Shown here: positions 17,116 to 24,827 of the stretch, in pieces
Layout: each line of letters starts with the position of its first letter
Numbering within the stretch: position 1 is the stretch's first letter
Assembly: GCA_002162795.1 (NCBI GenBank)
Contig: MAAY01000038.1
Span: 2,652-38,349, forward strand
Source of the DNA: Rhodobacterales bacterium 56_14_T64
GTDB lineage: Bacteria; Pseudomonadota; Alphaproteobacteria; Rhodobacterales; Rhodobacteraceae
DNA length: 35,698 nucleotides
Reading direction: 5' to 3'
The notes under the pieces: model-generated
Told to the model about the DNA's origin: nothing
The model's input: only the letters and a program-made list of their open reading frames with translations
The model's database searches: none
Program-made: the position numbers and the translations under genes

Positions 17116-18315
17116 ATGGACCTGAGTTACTCAGTAAAAGAGCAGGCGTTTCGCGCAGAAGTGCGGGGTTTTCTCTCTGACAATCTGCCGCCCGAACTGG
17201 CGCAAGCGGTTCGTGATGGCCGCAGTCTGGGCAAAGAGGGCCATGACCGCTGGCATGCGTTGCTGAATGCGCAGGGCTGGCTGGCCCCCAATTGGCCGAA
17301 AGAGTTTGGCGGCTGTGAATGGGGTGCGGTGCAGCGGCACATTTTTGAGGAAGAATGTTGTCGTGCAAATGCGCCGCATATTGTGCCCTTTGGCCTGTCC
17401 ATGCTAGCACCGGTGCTGCAGAAATTCGGCTCTAAAGCGCAGCAAGACCACTATTTGCCGCGTATCCTGTCCGGCGAGGATTGGTGGTGTCAAGGGTATT
17501 CTGAACCGGGCGCTGGCTCGGATCTGGCGTCGCTCAAGACCAAAGCTGTGCGTGATGGCGACGCCTATGTGGTCAACGGTCAAAAGACCTGGACCACGCT
17601 GGGGCAATACGCCAACTGTATCTTTTGTCTGGTGCGCACCGATGCATCTGTAAAGCAGCAAGCCGGGATCTCGTTTCTGCTGATCGACATGGATACGCCG
17701 GGCATTGAAGTCCGGCCAATCATCCTGCTGGACGGCAGTGCCGAGGTGAACGAGGTCTGGTTCACCGATGTGCGGGTGCCGGTTGAAAATCTGGTGGGTG
17801 AGGAAAATAAAGGCTGGACCTATGCCAAATACCTGCTGACCCATGAGCGCACCAATATCGCCGGGGTTGGATCTAGTCAGGCTGGGCTGGCGGCGGTGAA
17901 ACGGCTGGCGCGCAGTCAGCAACATCGCGGTCAACCGCTGATCGAGAACCCACATTTTGCCGCTCGGGTGGCGCAGGTCGAGATTGATCTGATGGCGATG
18001 TCCACCACCAACCTACGGATCATCTCGGTTGCCGCCAAAGGCCAAGCGCCCGGGGTCGAAAGTTCCATGCTCAAGGTCAAAGGCACCCAGATCCGGCAGG
18101 AAATCAACGACCTGGCCCGCCGCGCAGCTGGAGTTTACGCGATGCCGTTTTCCTCGGAAGCGGTGGAGGGCAGCAATGAGGTACCGATTGGCCCCGAGGG
18201 CACTGCCGCAGTGGCGGCGCAGTATTTCAACAATCGCAAGCTGTCGATCTTTGGCGGCAGCAACGAAATCCAGCGCAATATCATTGCCAAGGTGAAACTG
18301 GGAGGGGGCGCATGA
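17116..18315 (+). CDS. Acyl-CoA dehydrogenase, large-subunit type (PimC-like)
   Basis: A 399-residue FAD enzyme of the acyl-CoA dehydrogenase family. The helical N-terminal domain is followed by YSEPGAGSDLASLKTKA at about 128-144, the beta-domain motif binding FAD and substrate. The C-terminal helices end in FGGSNEIQRNIIAK near 379-392. The position that carries the catalytic Glu in medium-chain enzymes (E-G-T/S) is Gly here, so the base must lie elsewhere, as in several two-gene ACADs. GGAGGAAAG precedes the ATG. The next gene starts inside its stop codon (ATGA) and encodes a second ACAD, suggesting a heteromer. It forms the 2-enoyl-CoA; the acyl chain is unknown, with dicarboxylyl-CoA favoured by operon order. 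Confidence 0.92.
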   Translation: MDLSYSVKEQAFRAEVRGFLSDNLPPELAQAVRDGRSLGKEGHDRWHALLNAQGWLAPNWPKEFGGCEWGAVQRHIFEEECCRANAPHIVPFGLSMLAPVLQKFGSKAQQDHYLPRILSGEDWWCQGYSEPGAGSDLASLKTKAVRDGDAYVVNGQKTWTTLGQYANCIFCLVRTDASVKQQAGISFLLIDMDTPGIEVRPIILLDGSAEVNEVWFTDVRVPVENLVGEENKGWTYAKYLLTHERTNIAGVGSSQAGLAAVKRLARSQQHRGQPLIENPHFAARVAQVEIDLMAMSTTNLRIISVAAKGQAPGVESSMLKVKGTQIRQEINDLARRAAGVYAMPFSSEAVEGSNEVPIGPEGTAAVAAQYFNNRKLSIFGGSNEIQRNIIAKVKLGGGA

Positions 18316-19445
18316 ATTTTGATCTGACCAGTGAGCGGCAGATGCTGCAGGACAGCCTGCGCCGGTTCCTGTCCGACCGCTATACCACCGAAGTGCGCAA
18401 CGATATTCTGGCCAGCGATGCCGGGTTTAGTCCCGACATCTGGGCGCAACTGGGTGAGTTGGGCATTATCGGCGCGATGTTCTCTGAGGAGCAGGGCGGC
18501 TATGGCGGTGCCGGGTTTGACATTGCAGTGGTGTTCGAGGAACTGGGCCGCGCGGGCGTGGTCGAGCCGTTTCTGGACAGCGCCATACTGGGCGGCGGGC
18601 TGATTGCTTCGCTGGGATCGCAAGATCAGCAAGACCTGATCGAGCAGGTGATTGACGGATCTTTGCATCTGGGTTTTGCGCATGGCGAACCGCGCAGCCG
18701 TTACGATCTTGCCCATGTGGAAACCACCGCCACTTTGCAGGATGATGAGATTATTCTGAATGGACGCAAGGCAGTGGTGGTCAATGCCGAAGCTGCTGGT
18801 TACCTGATCGTTTCGGCCCGCGAGGCCGGAGCAGAGGCGGATAAGAGTGGGATCTCGCTGTTTCTGATGCCGGTGGACATGCCGGGGGTGTCATTGCGTG
18901 GGTATCCCCTGTTGGCTGGCGGTCGCGCGGCCGAGGTCCAGTTGGACAAGGTGATCCTGCCTGCTTCGGCCCGGCTGGGGGCGGCGGGGGCTGCTTATCC
19001 GGCGATTGCTGAACGTGCGGCTGCTGCTTCGGTGGCGCTGGCGGCTGAAACGCTGGGGGCGATGGAGACCGCCACGGCGTTGACCCGCGATTACCTGCAG
19101 GTCCGGCAGCAATTTGGCCGCCCGATTGGCACGTTTCAGGCACTACAGCACCGGATGGCGGATCTGCTGATCGAGCTGGAGCAGGCGCGCTCGGCGGTGA
19201 TCAATGGGGCGGGACACCTGGACGCCGAGCCGCAATTGCGTGATCTCCACATCAGTGCCACGGGTAATCTGGTGGCGCGAACTGGCCGTCTGGTTGCCGA
19301 AGAGTCGATCCAGTTGCACGGCGGCATTGCGATGACGCAAGACTACGAGCTGGCCCATATCGCTAAGCGGATCGTCATGGCAGAACACCGGTTTGGCGAT
19401 GCCGACTATCATTTGGAGCAGTTCATTGACCTCAGTACCGCCTGA
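18312..19445 (+). CDS. Acyl-CoA dehydrogenase, small-subunit type (PimD-like)
   Basis: A 377-residue ACAD-fold protein with four-base overlap to its larger partner. The C-terminal domain motif TRDYLQVRQQFGRPIGTFQA is at about 257-276 and LHGGIAMTQDYELAHIAKR near 335. The middle-domain motif is divergent (HGEPRSRYDLAHVETTA where FAD-binding members have EPxAGSD), which is usual for the second subunit of paired acyl-CoA dehydrogenases. It probably forms an alpha/beta heteromer with the upstream subunit, where shared interfaces build the active site. Known two-gene cases act on pimeloyl-CoA and steroid side chains. Confidence 0.9.
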   Translation: MNFDLTSERQMLQDSLRRFLSDRYTTEVRNDILASDAGFSPDIWAQLGELGIIGAMFSEEQGGYGGAGFDIAVVFEELGRAGVVEPFLDSAILGGGLIASLGSQDQQDLIEQVIDGSLHLGFAHGEPRSRYDLAHVETTATLQDDEIILNGRKAVVVNAEAAGYLIVSAREAGAEADKSGISLFLMPVDMPGVSLRGYPLLAGGRAAEVQLDKVILPASARLGAAGAAYPAIAERAAAASVALAAETLGAMETATALTRDYLQVRQQFGRPIGTFQALQHRMADLLIELEQARSAVINGAGHLDAEPQLRDLHISATGNLVARTGRLVAEESIQLHGGIAMTQDYELAHIAKRIVMAEHRFGDADYHLEQFIDLSTA

Positions 19446-19845
19446 TTACATTCGCCAGATCGAAGACCCCGGCTGCCAGCAATTGGTGGGCTATCGAACG
19501 GAAGTGGACCAGCGCGATGGCTCGTGCCGGGTCATGCTCGACCTGATGCCACACCATTTGAACCGCAACGGGGTACTGCACGGCGGTATCGTTGCGATGC
19601 TGCTGGATGTGGTCTGCGGCAATACCGCCTCGGCCTTTTTTGACAGTGTAGAGCATCCGCCTTTGGTAACCGTATCTTTGAATACCAGCTACGTCGCGGC
19701 GACACACGGCGGGCGGGTGGCGGCCACCGCACAGGCTATGGGCGGCGGGCGCAGTATTGCCTATGTGAATGGGGAATTGCGTGCCGAGGACGGTGGTTTG
19801 TTGGCCACCGCCGCCGGAGTATTCAAACGGATACGGGCGCTCTGA
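19426..19845 (+). CDS. Hotdog-fold PaaI-type thioesterase
   Basis: A hotdog thioesterase of 139 residues if started at TTG 19426. The family signature is HLNRNGVLHGGIVAMLLDVV at 44-63 (residues numbered from that start), with Asp61 in the position used by PaaI/YbgC-II enzymes. It hydrolyses acyl-CoA, here probably stalled intermediates, to free CoA. TTG 19426 has GGAG at 19415-19418 seven bases upstream and overlaps the acyl-CoA dehydrogenase by 20 bases. ATG 19399 in the same frame is the alternative and would add nine residues without a clear ribosome site. It is the last gene of the operon. I see no clear intrinsic terminator in the 125 bases before the convergent gene. Confidence 0.88.
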   Translation: MTSVPPDYIRQIEDPGCQQLVGYRTEVDQRDGSCRVMLDLMPHHLNRNGVLHGGIVAMLLDVVCGNTASAFFDSVEHPPLVTVSLNTSYVAATHGGRVAATAQAMGGGRSIAYVNGELRAEDGGLLATAAGVFKRIRAL

Positions 19846-19970
19846 TCACTTGGATCAACGCCGAATACCTATGTCGTGTTGGGTGGGATTCATCATTAGG
19901 CTGCATGCAGGACATGAAAGCATAGTATCACAAGTAGCGACGTCATGAATACGTGGGGCGTTTCCAGCCG

Positions 19971-20618
19971 TCAGTCCCAATCCACATCAAACTTCCGCAC
20001 CACAGCGCCAATCTGTTGTTCGTTGAGCAATCTGGGTGAAAGGCCTTGAGTCAGCAGGGCCAGCTTAGCGGTTTCTTCCAACTCTTCCATTGCGTACACC
20101 GCAGCCTCCAAATCCTTCCCCGCAACAACGGGGCCGTGATGCGCGAGAAGAACCGCAGATCTTTTGCCTGCCAGCCCACGCACTGCGTCGCCCATTTCCG
20201 GATCACCGGGCAAAAAGAACGGCAGCAATTTCACCTTGCCTAGACGCATGATGCTGTAGGCGGTCAGAGGCGGGAGGACATTGTCGGGATCAATGTCAGG
20301 CAAAACTGACAGAGCTACCGAATGGGAGGAATGCAGGTGCACCACCGCGCCAGTATTGGTGCGGGTTTCGTAGAACGCACTGTGCAGCGGCATCTCTTTG
20401 GTTGGGGCGTCCCCGGATAAAAGGAGCCCGGCTTCATCCAAATGTGAAATTCGACCCGGATCCAGAAAACCCATTGAGCTGCCTGTAGGTGTGACAAGCA
20501 GAGTTCCGTCTGATAGCCGCAGGGAGATATTGCCTGATGCGCCCCCGGTCAAGCCACGGTCGAACATGGACTTGGCCCATTTGGCCAGCGTGTCGCGCTG
20601 TTTTGTCACTTCGGTCAT
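19971..20618 (-). CDS. otnC: Class II aldolase-family 3-oxo-tetronate 4-phosphate decarboxylase (OtnC type)
   Basis: A 215-residue class II aldolase/adducin-family metal enzyme. GNISLR at 29-34 and TGSSMG at 45-50 bind phosphate. The metal and catalytic residues are E75 (TKEMPLH), H94 and H96 (HLHSSHS) and H161 (AHHGPVV). With a DUF1537 kinase encoded just upstream in an ATGA overlap, the best fit is the OtnC role: decarboxylation of 3-oxo-tetronate 4-phosphate to dihydroxyacetone phosphate and carbon dioxide. A fuculose- or rhamnulose-phosphate aldolase would share the fold, but the kinase pairing argues for OtnC. It is the last gene of the minus-strand TRAP operon. Confidence 0.82.
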   Translation of the reverse strand: MTEVTKQRDTLAKWAKSMFDRGLTGGASGNISLRLSDGTLLVTPTGSSMGFLDPGRISHLDEAGLLLSGDAPTKEMPLHSAFYETRTNTGAVVHLHSSHSVALSVLPDIDPDNVLPPLTAYSIMRLGKVKLLPFFLPGDPEMGDAVRGLAGKRSAVLLAHHGPVVAGKDLEAAVYAMEELEETAKLALLTQGLSPRLLNEQQIGAVVRKFDVDWD

Positions 20619-21841
20619 GCGGTGCCTTTCAGAACGTCCAGCGCCTGCTCAAAGAAGTCGACGTCGCCGAAGTTACCGGATTTCAGGGCAATGTTCAGTG
20701 CACGGCCAGATACAGAAACGGCAGGAACCCCAGCTGCAATACGGGGGCCAATTTCCAAAACGTCGGCAGACAGGGCAGTCACGACGGCACCTGATGTTTC
20801 TCCTCCGGCCACTACGATACGTTCAACGCCGCGATCTGCCAGACAGGCCGCCAAATCCGCAAACAGGGCCTCGATCTTTTCGGCGATGATGTTGCCGCCA
20901 AAAGTTTCCTGAGCAGCAACGACAACGGCTGGATCTGCTGAAGAGTAGATTAGCGGCGGTTGGTCTTGCTGCAACACCCAGTCGACCAACGCAGCCAGAT
21001 CATAGCCTCCATTCATCAAGGTCTCGGCCTCAATTTCGCGTGAAGGTGCAAGGGTCTTGTAGCGTTCGACCTGCCCACGCGTGGCGATTGAGCAGGACCC
21101 AGACAGCACCACACCAAGGCCAGATCGACCAACAAAGGGAATGTCCCCTTGTGACAAGCCAAAATTGCTGGGCAGCCCCAGGGCAATGCCTGATCCGCCA
21201 GTCATCAGCTTGCGCCCTGACAAGGCTTTGCCAATGGCATGTAAGTCTGCGTCACGAATGGCGTCGATGATCACCATACCAGCGGGGCCTTTCATTGCCT
21301 CGGCGATTGCCTCAGACCCCTGAAAAACAGTGTGTGTAGAAATGTGGTCAACAGGCCAACTGGTTTGTGCCGCCAAAATCCGGCGCAGGTCGGGATCGGT
21401 CATCGGTGTCAGCGGATGGTTCTGCATACCGCTTTCGTTCAGCAGGTGATCGGCAACAAACAGGTGCCCCTGATAAACAGACCTCCCGTTTTCAGGGAAG
21501 GCTGGGCAGACTGCCACACGGGTTTCGCCAAGATGTTCGGCCAATTCTTGTGTCACTTGTCCGATGTTGCCATCGGCGGTGGAGTCAAAAGTTGAGCACA
21601 CCTTATAGATGATCTGTGTGCAACCCTGTGCCACTAGCCAATCGCAGGCCGCCAGGGATTGCGAAATGGCCTCGTCAACCGGAGCGGTGCGCGATTTCAG
21701 AGAGACAATACCCGCGTCCACAGCGGGAACCGCGCCGGGTGGAATTCCGTTGAACTGGGCGACGCTCATTCCGCCCTCAACAAGGGTCAGTGCAATATCC
21801 GAGGCGCCGGTAAAGTCATCGGCGATAACGCCAAGTTTCAA
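20615..21841 (-). CDS. otnK: DUF1537 four-carbon acid sugar kinase (OtnK type)
   Basis: A 408-residue two-domain kinase of the DUF1537 family. The N-terminal domain begins LGVIADDFTGASDIALTLVE with D8 and D9, the acid-sugar-binding end. The C-terminal nucleotide-binding domain contains GGETSG at 346-351. Characterised members phosphorylate four-carbon acids: OtnK acts on 3-oxo-tetronate, DtnK on D-threonate, and OiaK on 3-oxo-isoapionate. The coupled class II aldolase partner favours OtnK; DtnK would be expected next to PdxA2, and OiaK next to a RuBisCO-like protein. It overlaps both neighbours by four bases, so the enzymes are made together. Confidence 0.87.
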   Translation of the reverse strand: MKLGVIADDFTGASDIALTLVEGGMSVAQFNGIPPGAVPAVDAGIVSLKSRTAPVDEAISQSLAACDWLVAQGCTQIIYKVCSTFDSTADGNIGQVTQELAEHLGETRVAVCPAFPENGRSVYQGHLFVADHLLNESGMQNHPLTPMTDPDLRRILAAQTSWPVDHISTHTVFQGSEAIAEAMKGPAGMVIIDAIRDADLHAIGKALSGRKLMTGGSGIALGLPSNFGLSQGDIPFVGRSGLGVVLSGSCSIATRGQVERYKTLAPSREIEAETLMNGGYDLAALVDWVLQQDQPPLIYSSADPAVVVAAQETFGGNIIAEKIEALFADLAACLADRGVERIVVAGGETSGAVVTALSADVLEIGPRIAAGVPAVSVSGRALNIALKSGNFGDVDFFEQALDVLKGTA

Positions 21842-22632
21842 AGTGTAAGCTCCTTGTCTGGGCCTTGATCAAGACGGAAGATAAAATCGGCCTGATCTTG
21901 AGGGAAATATGACCGCACCAGTGGATCATGACCTGGAATGATCAACTCGGGCCTGCTGGCCAGTTCTTGTAACCGGTCATAGCCCTTCATCATGTTTTCC
22001 AGATCAACGACGATGGGGAAGGGTTTGCGGGTCAGGAAATTCTCGTAATAATGCGCGGCATCTGATGCCAGGCACAGCCATCCGGCCTCAGTACGGACAC
22101 GCACAGCCTGCAAGCCGCGTGAATGGCCACCGATACAGTGAACGGTCACTCCGTCAGCGACCTGTCCATCGCCGTCGTGAAATATCACCCGCCCGGAGTA
22201 AACCCGTTTCACCGCCTCGCAGATATGATCCGCCGTAAATGGCGCGCGCAGGGTGTCGTGGCACATGCAGGCCCCGGTGGCATAGGCCATCTCGGCCTCT
22301 TGCAGGTGCAGGGTTGCATTGGGAAACAGGTGCAACCCGCCAGCATGGTCATAATGCAGATGGGTGACGATCACAGTTGTGATGTCCTCAGCTGTTAACC
22401 CCAACGGGGCCAGAGCCTCACGCGGGTCCAACCGGATGGGACGTTGCCGGTTAGTAGCCTCTTCAGTGTCATAGCCGGTATCAACCAAAATGACTTCATC
22501 CCCACGCCGAAGAACCCAGATGAAATAGTCCATCGCATGTGGGGTATCGTGGTTGTCATCGAACAGAAAGCTATCGGCGCGAGTCCGGGCGTTCCTGTCC
22601 GCATATTTCAAAGCATGAACTTGCCAGGTCAT
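21838..22632 (-). CDS. Metallo-beta-lactamase-fold hydrolase, lactonase-like
   Basis: A 264-residue MBL-fold enzyme with the full dizinc site: HLHYDH at 91-96 (H91, H93, D95, H96), H170 in GGHSRG, D191 in SDAAHYYEN and H235 in PGHD. The layout resembles the AHL-lactonase (AiiA/AttM) branch. AttM-type proteins also sit in catabolic operons, where they open gamma-butyrolactone. Here it is translationally coupled to an acid-sugar kinase, so a sugar-lactone hydrolase, for example for a tetronolactone, is a reasonable guess. Quorum quenching cannot be excluded. There is no signal peptide, so it is cytosolic. Confidence 0.85.
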   Translation of the reverse strand: MTWQVHALKYADRNARTRADSFLFDDNHDTPHAMDYFIWVLRRGDEVILVDTGYDTEEATNRQRPIRLDPREALAPLGLTAEDITTVIVTHLHYDHAGGLHLFPNATLHLQEAEMAYATGACMCHDTLRAPFTADHICEAVKRVYSGRVIFHDGDGQVADGVTVHCIGGHSRGLQAVRVRTEAGWLCLASDAAHYYENFLTRKPFPIVVDLENMMKGYDRLQELASRPELIIPGHDPLVRSYFPQDQADFIFRLDQGPDKELTL

Positions 22633-22916
22633 CGATCAACCATGGCAAAACAGACAAGGTGCTTGTCGGCGACCATGTCACTGACCTTTGGGCCCAAGCT
22701 CTTGAAATGGGGTGTTTCCATATGCGCATGGAACCCGGCCAAGTCGTCGTAGAGTTCGTACAGGAAAACGGTATCTGGTTGGTCGGGGTCGGTGCAGACG
22801 TCAAACTGACGGCAGGCCGGTTCTTGCTGCGACGCACGGGCGTTTGCGATCATGAGCGGCAGGAAATCCTCCTGCCGACCCTCGTTAAGCGTGAATGTCA
22901 CGGTTACAGCGTACAT
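22629..22916 (-). CDS. ABM-domain protein (YgiN-like, putative quinol monooxygenase fold)
   Basis: A 95-residue single-domain protein of the antibiotic-biosynthesis-monooxygenase fold. The ferredoxin-like pattern starts with YAVTVTFTLNEGRQEDFLPL. It continues with the conserved EPACRQFDV and VFLYELYDDLAGFHAHMETP segments, where ExYxxxxxxxxHxxxxH is the hallmark. Such dimeric proteins include cofactor-free monooxygenases, epimerase-like proteins and many of unknown role encoded with sugar-acid operons. It lies 19 bases after dctM and overlaps the MBL hydrolase by four bases. The reaction cannot be inferred; assisting a carbohydrate step seems more likely than quinol oxidation given the operon. 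Confidence 0.83.
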   Translation of the reverse strand: MYAVTVTFTLNEGRQEDFLPLMIANARASQQEPACRQFDVCTDPDQPDTVFLYELYDDLAGFHAHMETPHFKSLGPKVSDMVADKHLVCFAMVDR

Positions 22917-22935
22917 TGCTCTCTCCTCAATCTTT

Positions 22936-24219
22936 TTAGCGGAACAGTTCGACCATAGTCATGGAAACTGCGGGCACATAAGTCACCAGCAGCAGAGCAG
23001 AAATTGCCGCAATGTAAAGTGGTGCCATGGCGCGGGCGATGGACAGAACACCAACACCCGAGATGCGCGACGCCACATAAAGCGTTGCGCCCACGGGGGG
23101 GGTGAAGAGGCCAACAGCCACGTTGCAGGTCATGATGACGCCCAGATGCACCGGATCAACACCATATTGTTGGGCCATTGGCAGGAACAGTGGCGCGGTC
23201 AATAAGATAGCGGGCACCGGATCCAGGACCAGACCAAGGATCAGCAAAACAATATTGACCAGCAACAGGAAAATCCAAGGGCTGGACGACATCTCTTGGA
23301 CAAAACCAACCAGAACCTGCGGCATCTGTTCCAAAGTGATCAGCCATCCCAGAACGGTTGTGGCCCCGATAACGACCATCACAGTCGCGCTCATCACAAA
23401 GGCATCAATCATCAGATTTGGCAGGTCCCGGATCTTGAAATCACGGTACACGAAGATCGTGACGATCAAGCCATAGACCACTGCTAGGGCCGCCGCCTCG
23501 GTCGGCGTCACCCAACCGCTGAAGATGCCGCCCAGGATCAAAATGGGCATGAACAGGGCAGGGGCCGTGCCGACAAAGGACCGTCCCAGTTCCTTTGCAT
23601 CGGTTTTGTGACCCCCTGGATCACAGCCAGTGGCTTTGCCTACCCGGTAACAAACAACCATAAAGAACATGCCGAACAAGGCACCGGGGACCATGCCAGC
23701 CAGGAACAGATCAGCGACCGAAACATTGGCAACAAAGCCATAGATCAACATGGGGATCGAGGGTGGGATAATGATACCAATTGTCCCCGCCGCAGCGACA
23801 AGACCAGCAGCAAAGGGAATACTATAGCCTTGCTTGCCCATGTTCTTGATCATCACAGAGCCAATAGCGGCGCTGTCGGCAATCGCAGAGCCAGAAATAC
23901 CGCCAAAGATCATCGACGCGCCCACAACAACCATGCCCAAGCCGCCGGGCATGAAGCCAAAGGCCGCCTTGGCAAAGCCAATGATGCGCAGGCCAACACC
24001 GCCGCGGCTCATCAACTCGCCAGCGACGATGAACAGAGGGATTGCCAAGAAGTGATTTGGTTCTACTCCGCCAATAAAATTCAGATAAAGCGCCTGTAGC
24101 GGAAAGCCGAGATCAAAGACGATGATCGGCAGAACGGCTGTCAGCAGGATGGCCCAGACCAATGGAATGCCCAGGAAAACTGTCGTCAAAAAGACAGCGA
24201 CAACGAATATTAGGGTCAC
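22936..24219 (-). CDS. dctM: TRAP transporter large membrane subunit (DctM)
   Basis: A 427-residue permease with about 12 membrane helices, typical for DctM. Recognisable family segments include GLGMVVVGASMIFGGISGSA and the following ADSAAIGSVMIK. IIIPPSIPMLIYG follows a little later, and DPVPAILLTAPLFLPMAQQY and GVIMTCNVAVGLFTPPVG come in the C-terminal half. It drives sodium-coupled uptake of an organic acid delivered by DctP. It overlaps dctQ by four bases. Its operon partners are acid-sugar enzymes, so a four-carbon acid sugar is the inferred cargo. Confidence 0.95.
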   Translation of the reverse strand: MTLIFVVAVFLTTVFLGIPLVWAILLTAVLPIIVFDLGFPLQALYLNFIGGVEPNHFLAIPLFIVAGELMSRGGVGLRIIGFAKAAFGFMPGGLGMVVVGASMIFGGISGSAIADSAAIGSVMIKNMGKQGYSIPFAAGLVAAAGTIGIIIPPSIPMLIYGFVANVSVADLFLAGMVPGALFGMFFMVVCYRVGKATGCDPGGHKTDAKELGRSFVGTAPALFMPILILGGIFSGWVTPTEAAALAVVYGLIVTIFVYRDFKIRDLPNLMIDAFVMSATVMVVIGATTVLGWLITLEQMPQVLVGFVQEMSSSPWIFLLLVNIVLLILGLVLDPVPAILLTAPLFLPMAQQYGVDPVHLGVIMTCNVAVGLFTPPVGATLYVASRISGVGVLSIARAMAPLYIAAISALLLVTYVPAVSMTMVELFR

Positions 24220-24764
24220 AGATGGTCCTCCGCATCAGATCCGTCATTGTGATGCGGTTCTTGATGGTCATCAGGGCCCTGCGGATATCGCAAGTCCTGG
24301 TAAAGATTAAAAAGATGAAAGATCAGCGACAGTGCCATACCAAAAGGCATAGAGGCATACAGGAAGCCAACAGGCCAATACAGAACAGTGGTTTTCTGCG
24401 CCCATGTATGCGCCGAAATGCTGTAGCCGTTCCAGATCAAGCTGATCAACATAACTACGATGATGAGATCGATTGCTATCGACAAAACCCGTTGCGCCTT
24501 GATTGGCAACAGGCTTTCGACAATTTCAGTCACCCGCATATGCGCCCCTCGGGCCATGGCGGCAGAACATCCCAAAAAGGTCGTCCATAAAAGTAGAAAG
24601 GCCGTGATCTCAAGCGACCAAGCCAGATCAAATCCGGCAGCGCCCCTAAGAAAGGCATTGGTAAACACCAATAAAACGATCGACCCACCTCCAAGAACGA
24701 GCGCGATGTCAACGGCACCGCTCAGCAACCGAAGTGGCGCCGGGTAATGCGGCCTATAGTCCAT
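24216..24764 (-). CDS. dctQ: TRAP transporter small membrane subunit (DctQ)
   Basis: A 182-residue four-helix membrane protein. Helices lie at about 16-36, 48-66, 90-110 and 128-152, and the family motif WTTFLGCSAAMARGAHMRVT appears near 55-74. DctQ pairs with DctM in the membrane part of the TRAP transporter. The C-terminus is unusually rich in His, Asp and Glu (PDDHQEPHHNDGSDAEDHL), probably a disordered tail. A hairpin with a T-run lies between dctP and this gene and probably lowers its expression relative to dctP. Confidence 0.92.
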   Translation of the reverse strand: MDYRPHYPAPLRLLSGAVDIALVLGGGSIVLLVFTNAFLRGAAGFDLAWSLEITAFLLLWTTFLGCSAAMARGAHMRVTEIVESLLPIKAQRVLSIAIDLIIVVMLISLIWNGYSISAHTWAQKTTVLYWPVGFLYASMPFGMALSLIFHLFNLYQDLRYPQGPDDHQEPHHNDGSDAEDHL

Positions 24765-24781
24765 AGTTCTCTCCTGATCAG

Positions 24782-24807
24782 AAAAAGCCGGGGCACAAGG
24801 CCCCGAC
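24782..24807 (-). terminator. Attenuating terminator between dctP and dctQ
   Basis: Read on the minus strand, GTCGGGGC (24807-24800) pairs with GCCCCGGC (24794-24787) around a five-base loop, with one G-T wobble, followed by TTTTT. This is an intrinsic-terminator shape directly after the binding-protein gene, suited to partial read-through into dctQM. Confidence 0.65.
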
Positions 24808-24827
24808 TACTCGTCGTGTCGTGGGGC

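Noticed and set aside
20615-21841. D-threonate kinase (DtnK) or 3-oxo-isoapionate kinase (OiaK)
   Set aside because: No PdxA2-type dehydrogenase and no RuBisCO-like protein are nearby; a class II aldolase-family partner is, which fits OtnK. Substrate tests could still change this.
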